A stretch of 38,718 nt of DNA. It comes from Oscillospiraceae bacterium (GTDB taxonomy: Bacteria > Bacillota_A > Clostridia > Oscillospirales > Oscillospiraceae). The notes under the pieces were generated by a model. The model did no database searches, was not told the origin of the DNA, and saw only the letters and a program-made list of their open reading frames with translations. The position numbers were made by a program, and so were the translations under genes. This document shows positions 8,317 through 15,467 of this stretch, piece after piece (position 1 is the stretch's first letter; every line of letters starts with the position of its first letter). The stretch covers positions 1-38,718 of the forward strand of contig JAILOS010000082.1 of NCBI GenBank assembly GCA_024690695.1, read 5' to 3'.

Positions 8317-8344
8317 AGGGCGGCAAATATCCATCTGCCGCCCT
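8317..8344 (+). terminator. Rho-independent terminator after the phosphatase gene
   Basis: AGGGCGGCA (8317-8325) pairs with TGCCGCCCT (8336-8344) around a 10-nt loop, followed by an A/T-rich tail. It ends the region 1 operon 50 bp after the stop. From here to 8436 I see no gene. Confidence 0.7.
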
Positions 8345-8564
8345 ATAATTTCATGCTGATTCTCAGAATCTACCCTTGACAAGTCAAACCTCAAAAATAC
8401 TACCCTGAGTCCTATGCCATTATTTTTTTGACTAAAAGAGCCAAAAAGATAAATTCGACCTTGACAAAACGGTCGCCAAGCTGCGCTGCGCTCAAATAGA
8501 GTACGCCAAGGACAGCGGAAGCATCGCGCCGCCGGAGAAAAAAGCGAAGCTTCACCCCAAAACC

Positions 8565-9746
8565 ATGGGTGAGCTTCTGGACGAATACGTGGAGACCTAC
8601 GGCGTTACACACTGGGGCGACAGCTACTATTCCGTCACCAAGCACCGGATCGAGGACTATATCAAGCCCGCGATCGGGCACATGCTGGTCAAGGATATCA
8701 CGCCGAAGGTGCTGGACTCTCTCTACGTAGACATGCTGAACACCCCGGCCAAGGTCCTGCCCGGGCACAAGGATATCGAAAAGACGATCTCCTACCCGGT
8801 CGTGGAGAAATGCCACTGCACGATCCGCTCGGCGCTGAACCAGGCGGTCCGCTGGGGCTACATCCAGCAAAACCCGGCCATGGCCGCCACGATGCCCAAG
8901 CCGCCGGTCAAGCGGCGGGAGGTATGGACGCCAGAGCAGGCGCAGGAGGCGATCTCGCGCTGCGAGGATCAGAATCTGAAAACCTGCATGCTGCTCTCGA
9001 TCGGCTGCAGCCTGCGGCTGGGGGAGATCCTCGGCCTGCAGTGGAAGCATATCCATATCACTGAGGACACGCTGCGAAACAACACCTCGACGCTCGAGGT
9101 CCGGCAGGAGCTGAAGCGCTGCGACAAGAGCTCGCTGGAGGCGCTGGAGGGCGTGAGCCGGAGCAACGTCTACTTCACGTTCCCGGACACCAAGCCCAAC
9201 TGCAAGACCTCGCTGGTGCTGAAGCTGCCAAAAACAGAATCCAGCCTCCGCACGGTGTACATCCCAAATTCGGTGGCTCTCGCGCTGCGGGAGCTGCAGG
9301 CAAAGCAGGAGCAGCAGAAGGCGGCGCTGCATGGCACCTATCTGGGCTATGAGATGGTCATTGCCCAGGCGGACGGGCGCCCCACCGAGGGGCGGCTGAT
9401 CGACGAGGCCTTTGCCAAGCTGATCGACGCGGCCGAGCTGCCGAAGGTGGTGTTCCACTCGCTGCGCCACCTGAGCACCTCGATGAAGCTGCAATACAGC
9501 GGCGGCGACATCAAGGCCGTGCAGGGCGATACCGGGCACGCGCAGGCGAGCATGGTCACGCAGGTGTACAGCCACACCTTCGACGAAAACCGAAAGCGCG
9601 TGGCGGGGCTGATGGAGAGCTCGTTTTTCCGCGCGGCCAGCCCAGCGCCGAAAACAGACGCCAAAAAAGAGCAGATCGTCCGTCTGCTCGAAGCGAAACC
9701 GGAGCTTGCCGAGCTGATTTTGGCCTTCGCCGGGGGCGCTCATTGA
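8565..9746 (+). CDS. Tyrosine recombinase/integrase, apparently 5'-truncated
   Basis: The first ATG of the open frame gives 393 residues. The frame stays open back to TAA at 8433-8435 and still encodes integrase-like sequence upstream of the ATG (FDLDKTVAKLRCAQIEYAKD), but there is no start codon or ribosome site there. The N-terminal arm-binding domain therefore looks lost. The SAM-like core binding domain starts with TMGELLDEYVETYG. Catalytic residues are intact: R151 in SLRLGEI, H298 and R301 in HSLRH, the TGH box, and Y335 in QVYSHT. It reads toward the 45-bp tRNA-Thr fragment 110 bp downstream, so it is probably the remnant of an older element at this site. Confidence 0.75.
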   Translation: MGELLDEYVETYGVTHWGDSYYSVTKHRIEDYIKPAIGHMLVKDITPKVLDSLYVDMLNTPAKVLPGHKDIEKTISYPVVEKCHCTIRSALNQAVRWGYIQQNPAMAATMPKPPVKRREVWTPEQAQEAISRCEDQNLKTCMLLSIGCSLRLGEILGLQWKHIHITEDTLRNNTSTLEVRQELKRCDKSSLEALEGVSRSNVYFTFPDTKPNCKTSLVLKLPKTESSLRTVYIPNSVALALRELQAKQEQQKAALHGTYLGYEMVIAQADGRPTEGRLIDEAFAKLIDAAELPKVVFHSLRHLSTSMKLQYSGGDIKAVQGDTGHAQASMVTQVYSHTFDENRKRVAGLMESSFFRAASPAPKTDAKKEQIVRLLEAKPELAELILAFAGGAH

Positions 9747-9752
9747 GCTCCG

Positions 9753-9781
9753 CGTAGGAATGTAGGAAAATTTGTAGGAAA
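9753..9781 (+). repeat. Three GTAGGAA repeats beside the att site
   Basis: GTAGGAA occurs at 9754, again within TGTAGGAAAA at 9761, and within TTGTAGGAAA at 9772. It lies just after the truncated integrase and before the tRNA fragment. This is where arm-type integrase binding sites are expected, and the motif differs from the repeats of the second element. Confidence 0.5.
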
Positions 9782-9822
9782 GCGCATCAATCAGAAAACA
9801 AATCGGCTCCAAAAGTTCAAAA

Positions 9823-9855
9823 AACGCCCGATTTCTTTCAAAATCAGGCGTTTTT
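9823..9855. terminator. Hairpin with T-run after truncated integrase
   Basis: AACGCC and GAT (9823-9832) pair with ATC and GGCGTT (9843-9852) around an A-rich loop, each arm interrupted by one unpaired base. A T-run ends at 9855, directly before the att copy. It should terminate + strand transcription from the truncated integrase. Confidence 0.6.
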
Positions 9856-9856
9856 C

Positions 9857-9901
9857 TGGAGCTGATACCCGGATTCGAACCGGGGACCTCATCCTTACCA
9901 A
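9857..9901 (-). repeat. Left attachment site: 45-bp copy of tRNA-Thr 3' end
   Basis: These 45 bp are identical to 16849-16893 inside the intact tRNA-Thr. They cover the CCA end, acceptor strand, T arm, variable loop and the 3' part of the anticodon stem-loop. The match stops at 9902. Such a duplicated tRNA 3' end is the hallmark of site-specific integration by a tyrosine recombinase. The copy is not a functional tRNA. Confidence 0.95.
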
Positions 9902-10022
9902 AAATATACGGGCTAACAATAGCGTGTTATAGCTTGATAAAGGATGAACGGCGGAGGCGTTGAAAACACTGGGCCTTTCGCGTTTTCTTGCTATAGATTG
10001 ATATAGCGGGGCGATAAATCAG

Positions 10023-10064
10023 ATAGTAGTTTTTACCTTGCTCATAGTAGTTTTTTAGTAGTTT
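10023..10064. repeat. Left integrase arm-type repeats (ATAGTAGTTTTT)
   Basis: ATAGTAGTTTTTA occurs at 10023-10035, and a longer copy at 10044-10064 contains TAGTAGTTTTTTAGTAGTTT. The longer sequence recurs at the other end of the element (16729-16750), just inside the right att site. Matching repeats inside both ends suit arm-type integrase binding sites. Confidence 0.7.
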
Positions 10065-10078
10065 CAAAGGCGGGGGCT

Positions 10079-11311
10079 TTACGCCTCCGCCTTTACCTTT
10101 TCTTTCTTCTGTTTGAGCGCTTCACGAGCTGCCTGCCCAGCGTGGCGTATTGATTCATCGCTTGCGTGAGCATAGACCCGAAGCAGCACCGCAGGATCGG
10201 CATGACCGAGACGATCCGCAACGCTCTTCACATCACCGCCATTCGTCAGGCTCAATGTGGCGGAGGTGTGCCGGAGCAAATGCGGGTGGAAGCCGGGAAT
10301 ATTGTAACGCTCCCCGAACTTCTGGAAATACCGCGTCGGCGCGTGGGGGAACATGGGTGCGTCCTCTCCCTCCTGCGTGAATACCCATTTTGACAGGCGC
10401 TTGCTGGCCTGCTCCTGCTGATAGGATTTCAAAAGGGTGATTACATCAGGCCCGAGATCTACAGTCCGGAAGCGTCCGCCCTTTGGCGCGGCCTCGTATA
10501 CGCCTTTGCTTTTGCTGTATTGCAGATTGCGCTTGATGGTCACAGTCCCGGCTTTGAAATCGAAATCGGCCCACTGAACCGCGCAGCACTCACCGCGCCT
10601 CATTCCGGTATCGGCCATCAGCTCGATGTAGCAGCGCCATTTCAGCGGCTCGTCTTTGAGACAGTCCAGCACATGTAGCAGCTCGTCAGCGAACAGAGCT
10701 TTGTCCGCCTCCGCAACGGCCCTCTCGTCCTTCTTCTGCTTCGGCCGCTTGACCCTCGCCATAGGGGAGATCGGGATCGTATCATCAAACAGGGCCGATT
10801 CAAACAGACCGTGCAGCACATTGTAGAGTTTGACGGTGGAGCCGTAACTGTGATCCTTCTGGAAGTCAAAGAGCAGGGCGTTGATCATGGCGGGGGTTAC
10901 ATCCTGCATCAGGACGCTGCCCAGCTTCGGCAGAATGTGTTTATCCAGGTTTGACCGATAGGACAGGCGCGTGTTTTCCGAAATGCTCCGTTCCTTATCC
11001 GGCATGAATACGGCATCGGCGTACTGCTTGACGGTTTTGAGCTTCGCCAGCTCCGCAGCGGCCTTTTCCGCAGCGGCCCGCTCCGCCTCCGCCTTTGCTG
11101 CCTGTTCCTTCTTGGAGAGGACTTCCCCGGCGTTGACGGCGTTCTGGAAGTTGACGAGCTGGGTATTGAGTTCACTCTGGATTGACCGCGATCCCCAGCC
11201 CTCCGGCACATACCACCTGGTGGTGTAATACTGCTTCTTCGCCGAGCAGTATGCTCGCAGCTCATAGAACCGCTTTCCGTCTTTGGTAGTCTTTTCAACT
11301 GCGTTCGCCAT
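10079..11311 (-). CDS. int: Tyrosine recombinase integrase of the satellite element
   Basis: 410 residues from ATG 11311 (MANAVEK), which has GGAGGG seven bases upstream. An ATG 15 bases earlier lacks such a site. The N-terminus is an arm-type DNA-binding domain (GKRFYELRAYC...TTRWYVPEGW). An Ala/Glu coiled linker follows, then the core-binding domain (about 120-220). The catalytic domain has R in DTGMRRGECCAVQW, HPHLLRHTSATL, LGH and Y in LRVYAHAS. It starts within the end of the repressor gene (17-bp overlap), so the two are co-transcribed. Its 3' end points to the left att, the usual layout for tRNA-integrating elements. Confidence 0.93.
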   Translation of the reverse strand: MANAVEKTTKDGKRFYELRAYCSAKKQYYTTRWYVPEGWGSRSIQSELNTQLVNFQNAVNAGEVLSKKEQAAKAEAERAAAEKAAAELAKLKTVKQYADAVFMPDKERSISENTRLSYRSNLDKHILPKLGSVLMQDVTPAMINALLFDFQKDHSYGSTVKLYNVLHGLFESALFDDTIPISPMARVKRPKQKKDERAVAEADKALFADELLHVLDCLKDEPLKWRCYIELMADTGMRRGECCAVQWADFDFKAGTVTIKRNLQYSKSKGVYEAAPKGGRFRTVDLGPDVITLLKSYQQEQASKRLSKWVFTQEGEDAPMFPHAPTRYFQKFGERYNIPGFHPHLLRHTSATLSLTNGGDVKSVADRLGHADPAVLLRVYAHASDESIRHAGQAAREALKQKKEKVKAEA

Positions 11312-11900
11312 CTGTATTCCCTCCATACTTCCGTAAGTTCCTGTACATCATTGCAACTTGTGGGATGTTTTCGATCATTTTTGTTTGAAGAACAGCCTTC
11401 AAGTGATTGTCCTCAGAGAGTTTAAGTTCTTTGCCGCAGATATCAACGCTGACAAAGTCTTTTCCGGTGTCTGTCCCGTCAAAGGAAATGAGCGTTTCCA
11501 AAAGGGACAGGAAGAACTCTGCATAGCTGTCTTCGATCATGGCGGAAATGATATCGCATAAGCTATCATTCTTTGCTTTCATATCATGGAGCTTGACGAT
11601 TGCCCCAGCGGATAACCCGGTAACTTCATTTACAGCTTGAATAGAAGTATCACGATTTGGAACATCAGTTAAGTTCAACAGATAGTCAACGGATATCCCG
11701 TAATAGTCAGCTATTTTGATAAGGTTTTCCGTTTTGGGGTAAGAGATTCCGAGCTTGTACTGGTTCACAGCTTGGGGAGAAACATTCAGCAGATTTGCAA
11801 TTGCCTTCACATCTTTTGCGCTGGAAATCAAATCTCTAAGGCGAGAGGGAAGAACAGAGTTTTCTCTATCTGCACTGTATGAGTACTTGTTTTTTTCCAT
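11295..11900 (-). CDS. Xre-family (CI-like) repressor of the element
   Basis: 201 residues. An N-terminal helix-turn-helix (about 18-80) reads LRDLISSAKDVKAIANLLNVSPQAVNQYKLGISYPKTENLIKIADYYGISVDYLLNLTD, quoted here across the whole domain and typical of phage repressors. The C-terminal part is not a LexA-type peptidase, so control by RecA-stimulated self-cleavage is unlikely. Satellite repressors of this kind are often relieved by a helper phage protein, which is a family-level inference. It is divergent from the rightward gene block and shares a transcript with the integrase. The start follows AGGAGG (GAGGAGGTCGGC before ATG). Confidence 0.85.
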   Translation of the reverse strand: MEKNKYSYSADRENSVLPSRLRDLISSAKDVKAIANLLNVSPQAVNQYKLGISYPKTENLIKIADYYGISVDYLLNLTDVPNRDTSIQAVNEVTGLSAGAIVKLHDMKAKNDSLCDIISAMIEDSYAEFFLSLLETLISFDGTDTGKDFVSVDICGKELKLSEDNHLKAVLQTKMIENIPQVAMMYRNLRKYGGNTDGERS

Positions 11901-11915
11901 GCCGACCTCCTCAAA

Positions 11916-11930
11916 GAAAGTATAACTTTC
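11916..11930. promoter_or_regulatory. Palindromic operator next to repressor start
   Basis: GAAAGT-ATA-ACTTTC is a perfect 6+3+6 inverted repeat between the repressor -10 box and its ribosome site. It is placed for autoregulation by the Xre repressor, which is inferred from position. Confidence 0.55.
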
Positions 11931-11939
11931 ATGTACATA

Positions 11940-11968
11940 ATCTTATCAAATTTTGCTTTACATGTCAA
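11940..11968 (-). promoter_or_regulatory. Repressor-integrase promoter
   Basis: On the - strand TTGACA (11963-11968) and TAAGAT (11940-11945) are separated by 17 bp, a good sigma-A match. The -35 box abuts the -35 box of the divergent rightward promoter. Confidence 0.7.
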
Positions 11969-11985
11969 TATTCTTTTGCTATTAT
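11957..11985 (+). promoter_or_regulatory. Rightward early promoter of the element
   Basis: TTTACA (11957-11962), a 17-bp spacer and TATTAT (11980-11985) precede the first rightward gene at 12022. The boxes sit back to back with the repressor promoter, as in a compact lysogeny switch. Confidence 0.7.
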
Positions 11986-12021
11986 CTCCCCAGGAAATTA
12001 AAAGTGAAGGGGGAATAAAGC

Positions 12022-12192
12022 ATGACCGACCAAGAGAAGGCCGCCCGCGCCCGCGATCTGCAACGCGAATACATTCGTGAATGGCGGCGAAAGAACAAGG
12101 ATAAAGTACGCAGCTACAACACGAATTATTGGCTGCGGAAGGCGGAAACCGTGGGAGGTGAAGCAAATGCCGAAGTTACCGGAACGGAATGA
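12022..12192 (+). CDS. Small basic phage-type protein (56 aa)
   Basis: ATG 12022 follows GAAGGGGGAATAAAGC, a strong ribosome site, and is the first gene after the rightward promoter. The product is highly charged, with EYIREWRRKNKDKVRSYNTNYW resembling short conserved proteins of Clostridia prophages with an EYxRxWRxxNKxKxRxY pattern. No function is known to me. Its end overlaps the next start by 26 bp. Confidence 0.65.
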   Translation: MTDQEKAARARDLQREYIREWRRKNKDKVRSYNTNYWLRKAETVGGEANAEVTGTE

Positions 12193-12364
12193 CGCTGCAC
12201 CATTCCAGCGCATTCCGGCAGCTTGTAGGATCACGGGCCTGTCCCAGCATTTTCTCCGGGAAGGATGTAAAGATGGGACAGTCCCCCACGTCAAGAGCGG
12301 CGGCACCTACCTGGTCAACATTCCCGCCCTGCTCCGGAAGCTGGACGCGGAGGTGCGAGCATGA
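12167..12364 (+). CDS. Excisionase-like helix-turn-helix protein (65 aa)
   Basis: ATG 12167 has GGGAGGTGAAGCAA in front of it and gives 65 residues. An earlier in-frame ATG at 12077 has no ribosome site. The sequence AACRITGLSQHFLREGCKDGTVPHVKSGGTYLVNIPALLRKL fits the MerR-like winged helix of excisionases: recognition helix, then a K-SGG-Y wing. A role in directing excision with the integrase is plausible but not proven. The stop overlaps the next ATG (ATGA). Confidence 0.7.
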   Translation: MPKLPERNDAAPFQRIPAACRITGLSQHFLREGCKDGTVPHVKSGGTYLVNIPALLRKLDAEVRA

Positions 12365-12750
12365 GTGCAACAAAAAAAGCCGCCCAGGTGCTGCAACACC
12401 CAGACGGCGGCGGACAGCAGACAGTTTTACCAGGCTTTGAGCTATCCAAAAGTGATTTTAACATGCAGACGGATCAGAATCAACCCGCGATTGCTGGACT
12501 ACTCTTGACCGGCGCAGAGAACGCAATCACGCTGTCAGAGCTTGCGCGGATCACGGGGAGGAACACGCGAACGGTCCGACTCTTGGTTCGACGGGACAGG
12601 GCAGCAGGATTTCCCATTTGTGTTGATAATGCTCACGGGTATTATCTGCCGACCGATGAAAGCGAACGGACGCGGTGTGTTCAGGCTATGCTGCATCGGG
12701 CGCAGGAAGTCCAACGGACGGCTGAATTCATTGAAAGGGGGACGCTATGA
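12361..12750 (+). CDS. Helix-turn-helix protein of the element
   Basis: 129 residues. The middle part (about 50-95) reads ENAITLSELARITGRNTRTVRLLV and RRDRAAGFPICVDNAHGYYLP, a winged helix-turn-helix with a wing carrying GYYLP, common in phage replication and regulatory proteins. It is coupled by ATGA overlaps to the excisionase-like gene before it and the next gene after it, so it belongs to the early operon. Its exact role is unknown. Confidence 0.6.
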   Translation: MSATKKAAQVLQHPDGGGQQTVLPGFELSKSDFNMQTDQNQPAIAGLLLTGAENAITLSELARITGRNTRTVRLLVRRDRAAGFPICVDNAHGYYLPTDESERTRCVQAMLHRAQEVQRTAEFIERGTL

Positions 12751-12932
12751 GCATGGAGAAGACTTACACTGTCTGGATTTCAAACGCCGATGATCTTCAT
12801 GAGCTGATGGAGCTGGGCAATGACCTTCTGATGTACACCGGCTTAACATGGGATGAATCTATGAGACTTTTTGAGATGTCGCTTGCCCAGGGCTTCACCT
12901 GCATCATGGTCAAAGAAGAGTCTGAGGCGTAA
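12747..12932 (+). CDS. Small acidic protein (61 aa), unknown
   Basis: 61 residues, starting within the ATGA overlap with the previous gene. The sequence (TVWISNADDLHELMELGNDL...) is mostly helical and acidic, with no motif I recognise. Retention in an overlapping operon is the main support that it is real. Confidence 0.55.
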   Translation: MSMEKTYTVWISNADDLHELMELGNDLLMYTGLTWDESMRLFEMSLAQGFTCIMVKEESEA

Positions 12933-12935
12933 GCG

Positions 12936-13298
12936 ATGCCGAGACGCAAAGCGGCGAAAAACTGCAATGTCCGGCCCTGGTTGAGCGCAAACCTCGATTG
13001 CAAAGAGGCGATCTTCACACTTGTTGGTAATAGCTTACTCCTATCTGAACCGTTCCAGCACCTTACGCCCGGCGCTCAGATGACTTATATTTGCATGACC
13101 GTACAAAGCGCGGGAAAACGTGAGTTTCAGTTTACAAATGCCACGGCGCGGAGATACGGGCTTGCTGATAAATCGTTCCGTCGTTATGTGGGTGAATTGG
13201 TAAGGGCTGGGTTCATAAGCGTCAACAGCGGGAAGATAACGCGAGAACCGAACATCTACGGTTTTTCTCTTGAGTGGAAACAGAACAGACCCCCATAA
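12936..13298 (+). CDS. Winged-helix DNA-binding protein, possible replication factor
   Basis: 120 residues, three bases after the previous stop. Residues 45-115 contain LTPGAQMTYICMTVQSAG, then ATARRYGLADKSFRRYVGEL and AGFISVNSGKITREPNIYGFSLEW, the order helix, recognition helix and beta wing seen in replication-initiator and phage winged-helix proteins. It is the last gene before the iteron-bearing spacer, so it is the best candidate to bind those repeats. That link is inference. Confidence 0.55.
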   Translation: MPRRKAAKNCNVRPWLSANLDCKEAIFTLVGNSLLLSEPFQHLTPGAQMTYICMTVQSAGKREFQFTNATARRYGLADKSFRRYVGELVRAGFISVNSGKITREPNIYGFSLEWKQNRPP

Positions 13299-13333
13299 TT
13301 AAACCTATAGACATGGCATATATGTAAATCTAA

Positions 13334-13470
13334 GTCATTTTGACATAGTGCAAACGCTGGTTATTTTTCACTGGTTCGGTCAAATCGACATAGTGCGAGA
13401 ATGGTTAAAGGCTTACACTGTGTCAATTTGACCTAAGAAACCGGGGTTACACTCGGTCAAAATGACATAG
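13334..13470. repeat. Four palindromic iterons (GTCA-N3-TGACATAG)
   Basis: Related 15-bp copies lie at 13334-13348, 13379-13393, 13418-13432 (inverted) and 13456-13470. Each contains a GTCA...TGAC or GTCA...CGAC inverted core followed by ATAG, ACAG or the same inverted. Neighbouring copies are about 37-45 bp apart, near four helical turns. The 217-bp spacer 13299-13515 has no gene. It could be a replication origin or a multi-operator control region. Confidence 0.7.
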
Positions 13471-13515
13471 CCAAAATAAGCGGTTGTGAGCGCTTTTAAG
13501 CGCTAAGGAGGAAAA

Positions 13516-13875
13516 ATGACAGAAAAACAGAAACGGGCTATTGCGATCCTCGCGAGATCACCCACCCTTACAGAAGCAGCAAAAGCAGCTGGAGTTTCGG
13601 CGTCAACTTTGCGACGCTGGAGATCACAGGCAGAGTTCAAAACCGCATATCGGCAGGCGCTTGATGAGATCATCGAGGATGCAAGCCGCGCGGCAAGGCA
13701 ATCACTGGGCGAAGCCGTGGAGGTTTTGCGCGAGATAGCGAAAAACACGAAAGCTCCAACATCTTCCAGAGTTGCAGCTGGACGCGCAATCTTGGAAAGC
13801 GGTCTGAGGATCATTGAAGCGTCGGACATTCTCGAACGACTACAAAGCCTTGAGAATGATCTGCGGGAGGGTTGA
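13516..13875 (+). CDS. Terminase-small-subunit-like helix-turn-helix protein
   Basis: 119 residues after an AAGGAGGAAAA site. The N-terminus MTEKQKRAIAILARSP, then LTEAAKAAGVSASTLRRWRSQAEFKTAYRQAL, is the HTH arrangement of phage small terminase and phBC6A51-type proteins. The rest is a helical oligomerisation-like segment. In phage satellites such a protein can redirect helper packaging; here no large terminase follows, so this is only suggested. It is the first gene after the iterons. Confidence 0.65.
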   Translation: MTEKQKRAIAILARSPTLTEAAKAAGVSASTLRRWRSQAEFKTAYRQALDEIIEDASRAARQSLGEAVEVLREIAKNTKAPTSSRVAAGRAILESGLRIIEASDILERLQSLENDLREG

Positions 13876-13877
13876 GT

Positions 13878-14090
13878 ATGTTTCAGAGGATCAAACAGCG
13901 GTTGGCCTCACTTGAGCAAAGGATTTGGTCAAAGTTTTCGTTTTGGCCGGGAAACGATGACAAATTTATAAGCGCGCTGGGCGTTGATCCGGAACGCTTC
14001 AAAATCATAAACGCAGATGGGCGAGCGGGTTTTGATTATCTTGCGGCTTTGAACAGCACGGCCGCCGAGGACTGGAGGGAGAGCGAATGA
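13878..14090 (+). CDS. Small phage-type protein (70 aa), unknown
   Basis: ATG 13878 with GGGAGG nine bases upstream gives 70 residues. A TTG two codons earlier is a poorer start. The product (FQRIKQRLASLEQRIWSKF...AALNSTAAEDWRESE) has a short amphipathic N-terminal helix and no recognised domain. The ATGA overlap with the next gene supports expression. Confidence 0.55.
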   Translation: MFQRIKQRLASLEQRIWSKFSFWPGNDDKFISALGVDPERFKIINADGRAGFDYLAALNSTAAEDWRESE

Positions 14091-14332
14091 GCCTGAAAAG
14101 TCGCCTGCGACGGCTGGAACATGCGAGATCGCCCGTGCTCAGTATGGAAGAACAGGAGCGGCGCTTGGAGGCGTTTGTCGAATGCGAAACGATGGTCACG
14201 GGCCAGAGACCAAGTGATACCGAGGTCGGGGCCGAGAAGCAGCGGCTTGCGCAGCCGATCAGAAAGCCGAAGCCCAAAGAGATCCGCGTGATCGCGGAAG
14301 AAATCAAGAGAATTATGAATGACAGGCCATGA
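14087..14332 (+). CDS. Basic helical protein (81 aa), unknown
   Basis: 81 residues starting in an ATGA overlap with the previous gene. It begins SLKSRLRRLEHARSP and contains a Lys/Pro-rich stretch (PIRKPKPKEIRVIAEEIKRIM). There is no motif I can assign. Its place in a tight series of overlapping genes makes it likely real. Confidence 0.55.
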   Translation: MSLKSRLRRLEHARSPVLSMEEQERRLEAFVECETMVTGQRPSDTEVGAEKQRLAQPIRKPKPKEIRVIAEEIKRIMNDRP

Positions 14333-14349
14333 GGCCAGGAAGGATTCAA

Positions 14350-14712
14350 ATGGAAAAATACACAAAAGACACTGTCATTTTGAGCAACGGGACAGAGATC
14401 CCGGAAGATCAGCTTGCGGTCTTTCACCGCGCGGATATGGCAGCGAAAAAGAAACTGTACAAGGAATCCGCGGAGAGGGCGAAACAACCGCAAAAATATT
14501 GCCCGTTCTCGCAAGCGATACACCCCGTTTGCAAGGGCGAGACTTGCGCACTATATACCGCCCAGGGTTGCGGGCTCGCCTGTTTGTTTGACCGGGATCC
14601 GGAGATCCCCACGACCGGAAAAATGTGCCCCCTCACACGCGGTAGATGCACCGCAAACTGCGCCCTTGCCAAAAACGGGGCGTGTGTGTTCACAACCAAT
14701 CCGCACACTTAA
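14350..14712 (+). CDS. Cys-rich phage protein with duplicated CP...C...CAL motif
   Basis: 120 residues from ATG 14350, which has AGGAAGGA upstream. An ATG 21 bases earlier lacks one. Nine cysteines (51, 61, 66, 74, 78, 93, 100, 104, 112) form two units of the pattern CP...C...CAL...C, suggesting two metal-binding knuckles. Similar short CP...CAL modules occur in Clostridia phage proteins of unknown role. No DNA-binding helix is evident. Confidence 0.6.
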   Translation: MEKYTKDTVILSNGTEIPEDQLAVFHRADMAAKKKLYKESAERAKQPQKYCPFSQAIHPVCKGETCALYTAQGCGLACLFDRDPEIPTTGKMCPLTRGRCTANCALAKNGACVFTTNPHT

Positions 14713-14725
14713 GAAAGGAGCTACC

Positions 14726-15412
14726 ATGAAAAAAGAGAGCAAGCGCGCGTACCAGGTCGCCATAAACGACCTTGATGCTGCATTCCGTCGCGCCAGGCGC
14801 GAGCACAAAGAAATCGCCGCAAAATACGAGGCGGCAAAGCGAACCGCCGAGGAAACCAGCAAACTTTCCGACTCTGACGCAGCCGATCGGCTCAAAAAGG
14901 AACGCGCGGCATTTGAATACCGACAGCTCAAGGAGGAGCTGCGCCCCCGCGTCGCTAAAGTCTGGGACGAATACAACTCTACCGTTCGCAGCGTCAGAAA
15001 CGACCTTGTAAACGCTTTGGGGGCGGCCGATCTTTACCGCGCCGGCGACGTTGACGCCAACTCCCTGGCCCTTCTGCGATCCGGCATTATGCGGCCCGAC
15101 GATTTTCGGGCGATGGCCGCCGACTTTGCCGAAAATCCGGTTATGACGGCTTTGCTGAGAGATGCGGCCCAAAAGGCCGCGGAAAATATGGCCGATGAAA
15201 CCCAGGCTGAGACCCGCGCAGCTCTTCTCAGCATTGCCAACGAAGCCAAAAGCAGCGGCGAGCAACTTTTGCAGGGTTTTGACGACCTGGATCACGTGGC
15301 AAAGATGTTTTCCGGCCAGCTCGACGGCTGGAGTTGTGGCCCAGAGTACACAGACAGCCTCGACGGTTGGGCGGAGATCAGCGGCCAGTACGTCACCAGC
15401 GAAGCCGAATAA
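14726..15412 (+). CDS. Coiled-coil phage-type protein (228 aa), unknown
   Basis: ATG 14726 with AAGAAAGGAG upstream. Residues 1-90 are strongly helical and charged (RRARREHKEIAAKYEAAKR...), likely a coiled coil. The middle contains RAGDVDANSLALLRSGIMRPDDFRAMAADF, and the end is Trp/Gly-rich. It could be a structural or capsid-interfering protein of a satellite, but I have no family match, so function stays open. A hairpin follows at 15424. Confidence 0.6.
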   Translation: MKKESKRAYQVAINDLDAAFRRARREHKEIAAKYEAAKRTAEETSKLSDSDAADRLKKERAAFEYRQLKEELRPRVAKVWDEYNSTVRSVRNDLVNALGAADLYRAGDVDANSLALLRSGIMRPDDFRAMAADFAENPVMTALLRDAAQKAAENMADETQAETRAALLSIANEAKSSGEQLLQGFDDLDHVAKMFSGQLDGWSCGPEYTDSLDGWAEISGQYVTSEAE

Positions 15413-15423
15413 AACGGTAAAAC

Positions 15424-15447
15424 AGGGCCGCGGCAAAACGCGGCCCT
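15424..15447. other. Strong hairpin between element genes
   Basis: AGGGCCGCG pairs with CGCGGCCCT around GCAAAA. No T-run follows, so it is more likely an mRNA-stabilising or attenuating structure than a full terminator. Confidence 0.5.
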
Positions 15448-15467
15448 CGTGCTATACGGAGGATAGT

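Noticed and set aside
9857..9901. A second functional tRNA-Thr
   Set aside because: Only the 3' 45 bp are present; the 5' half is replaced by unrelated element sequence.
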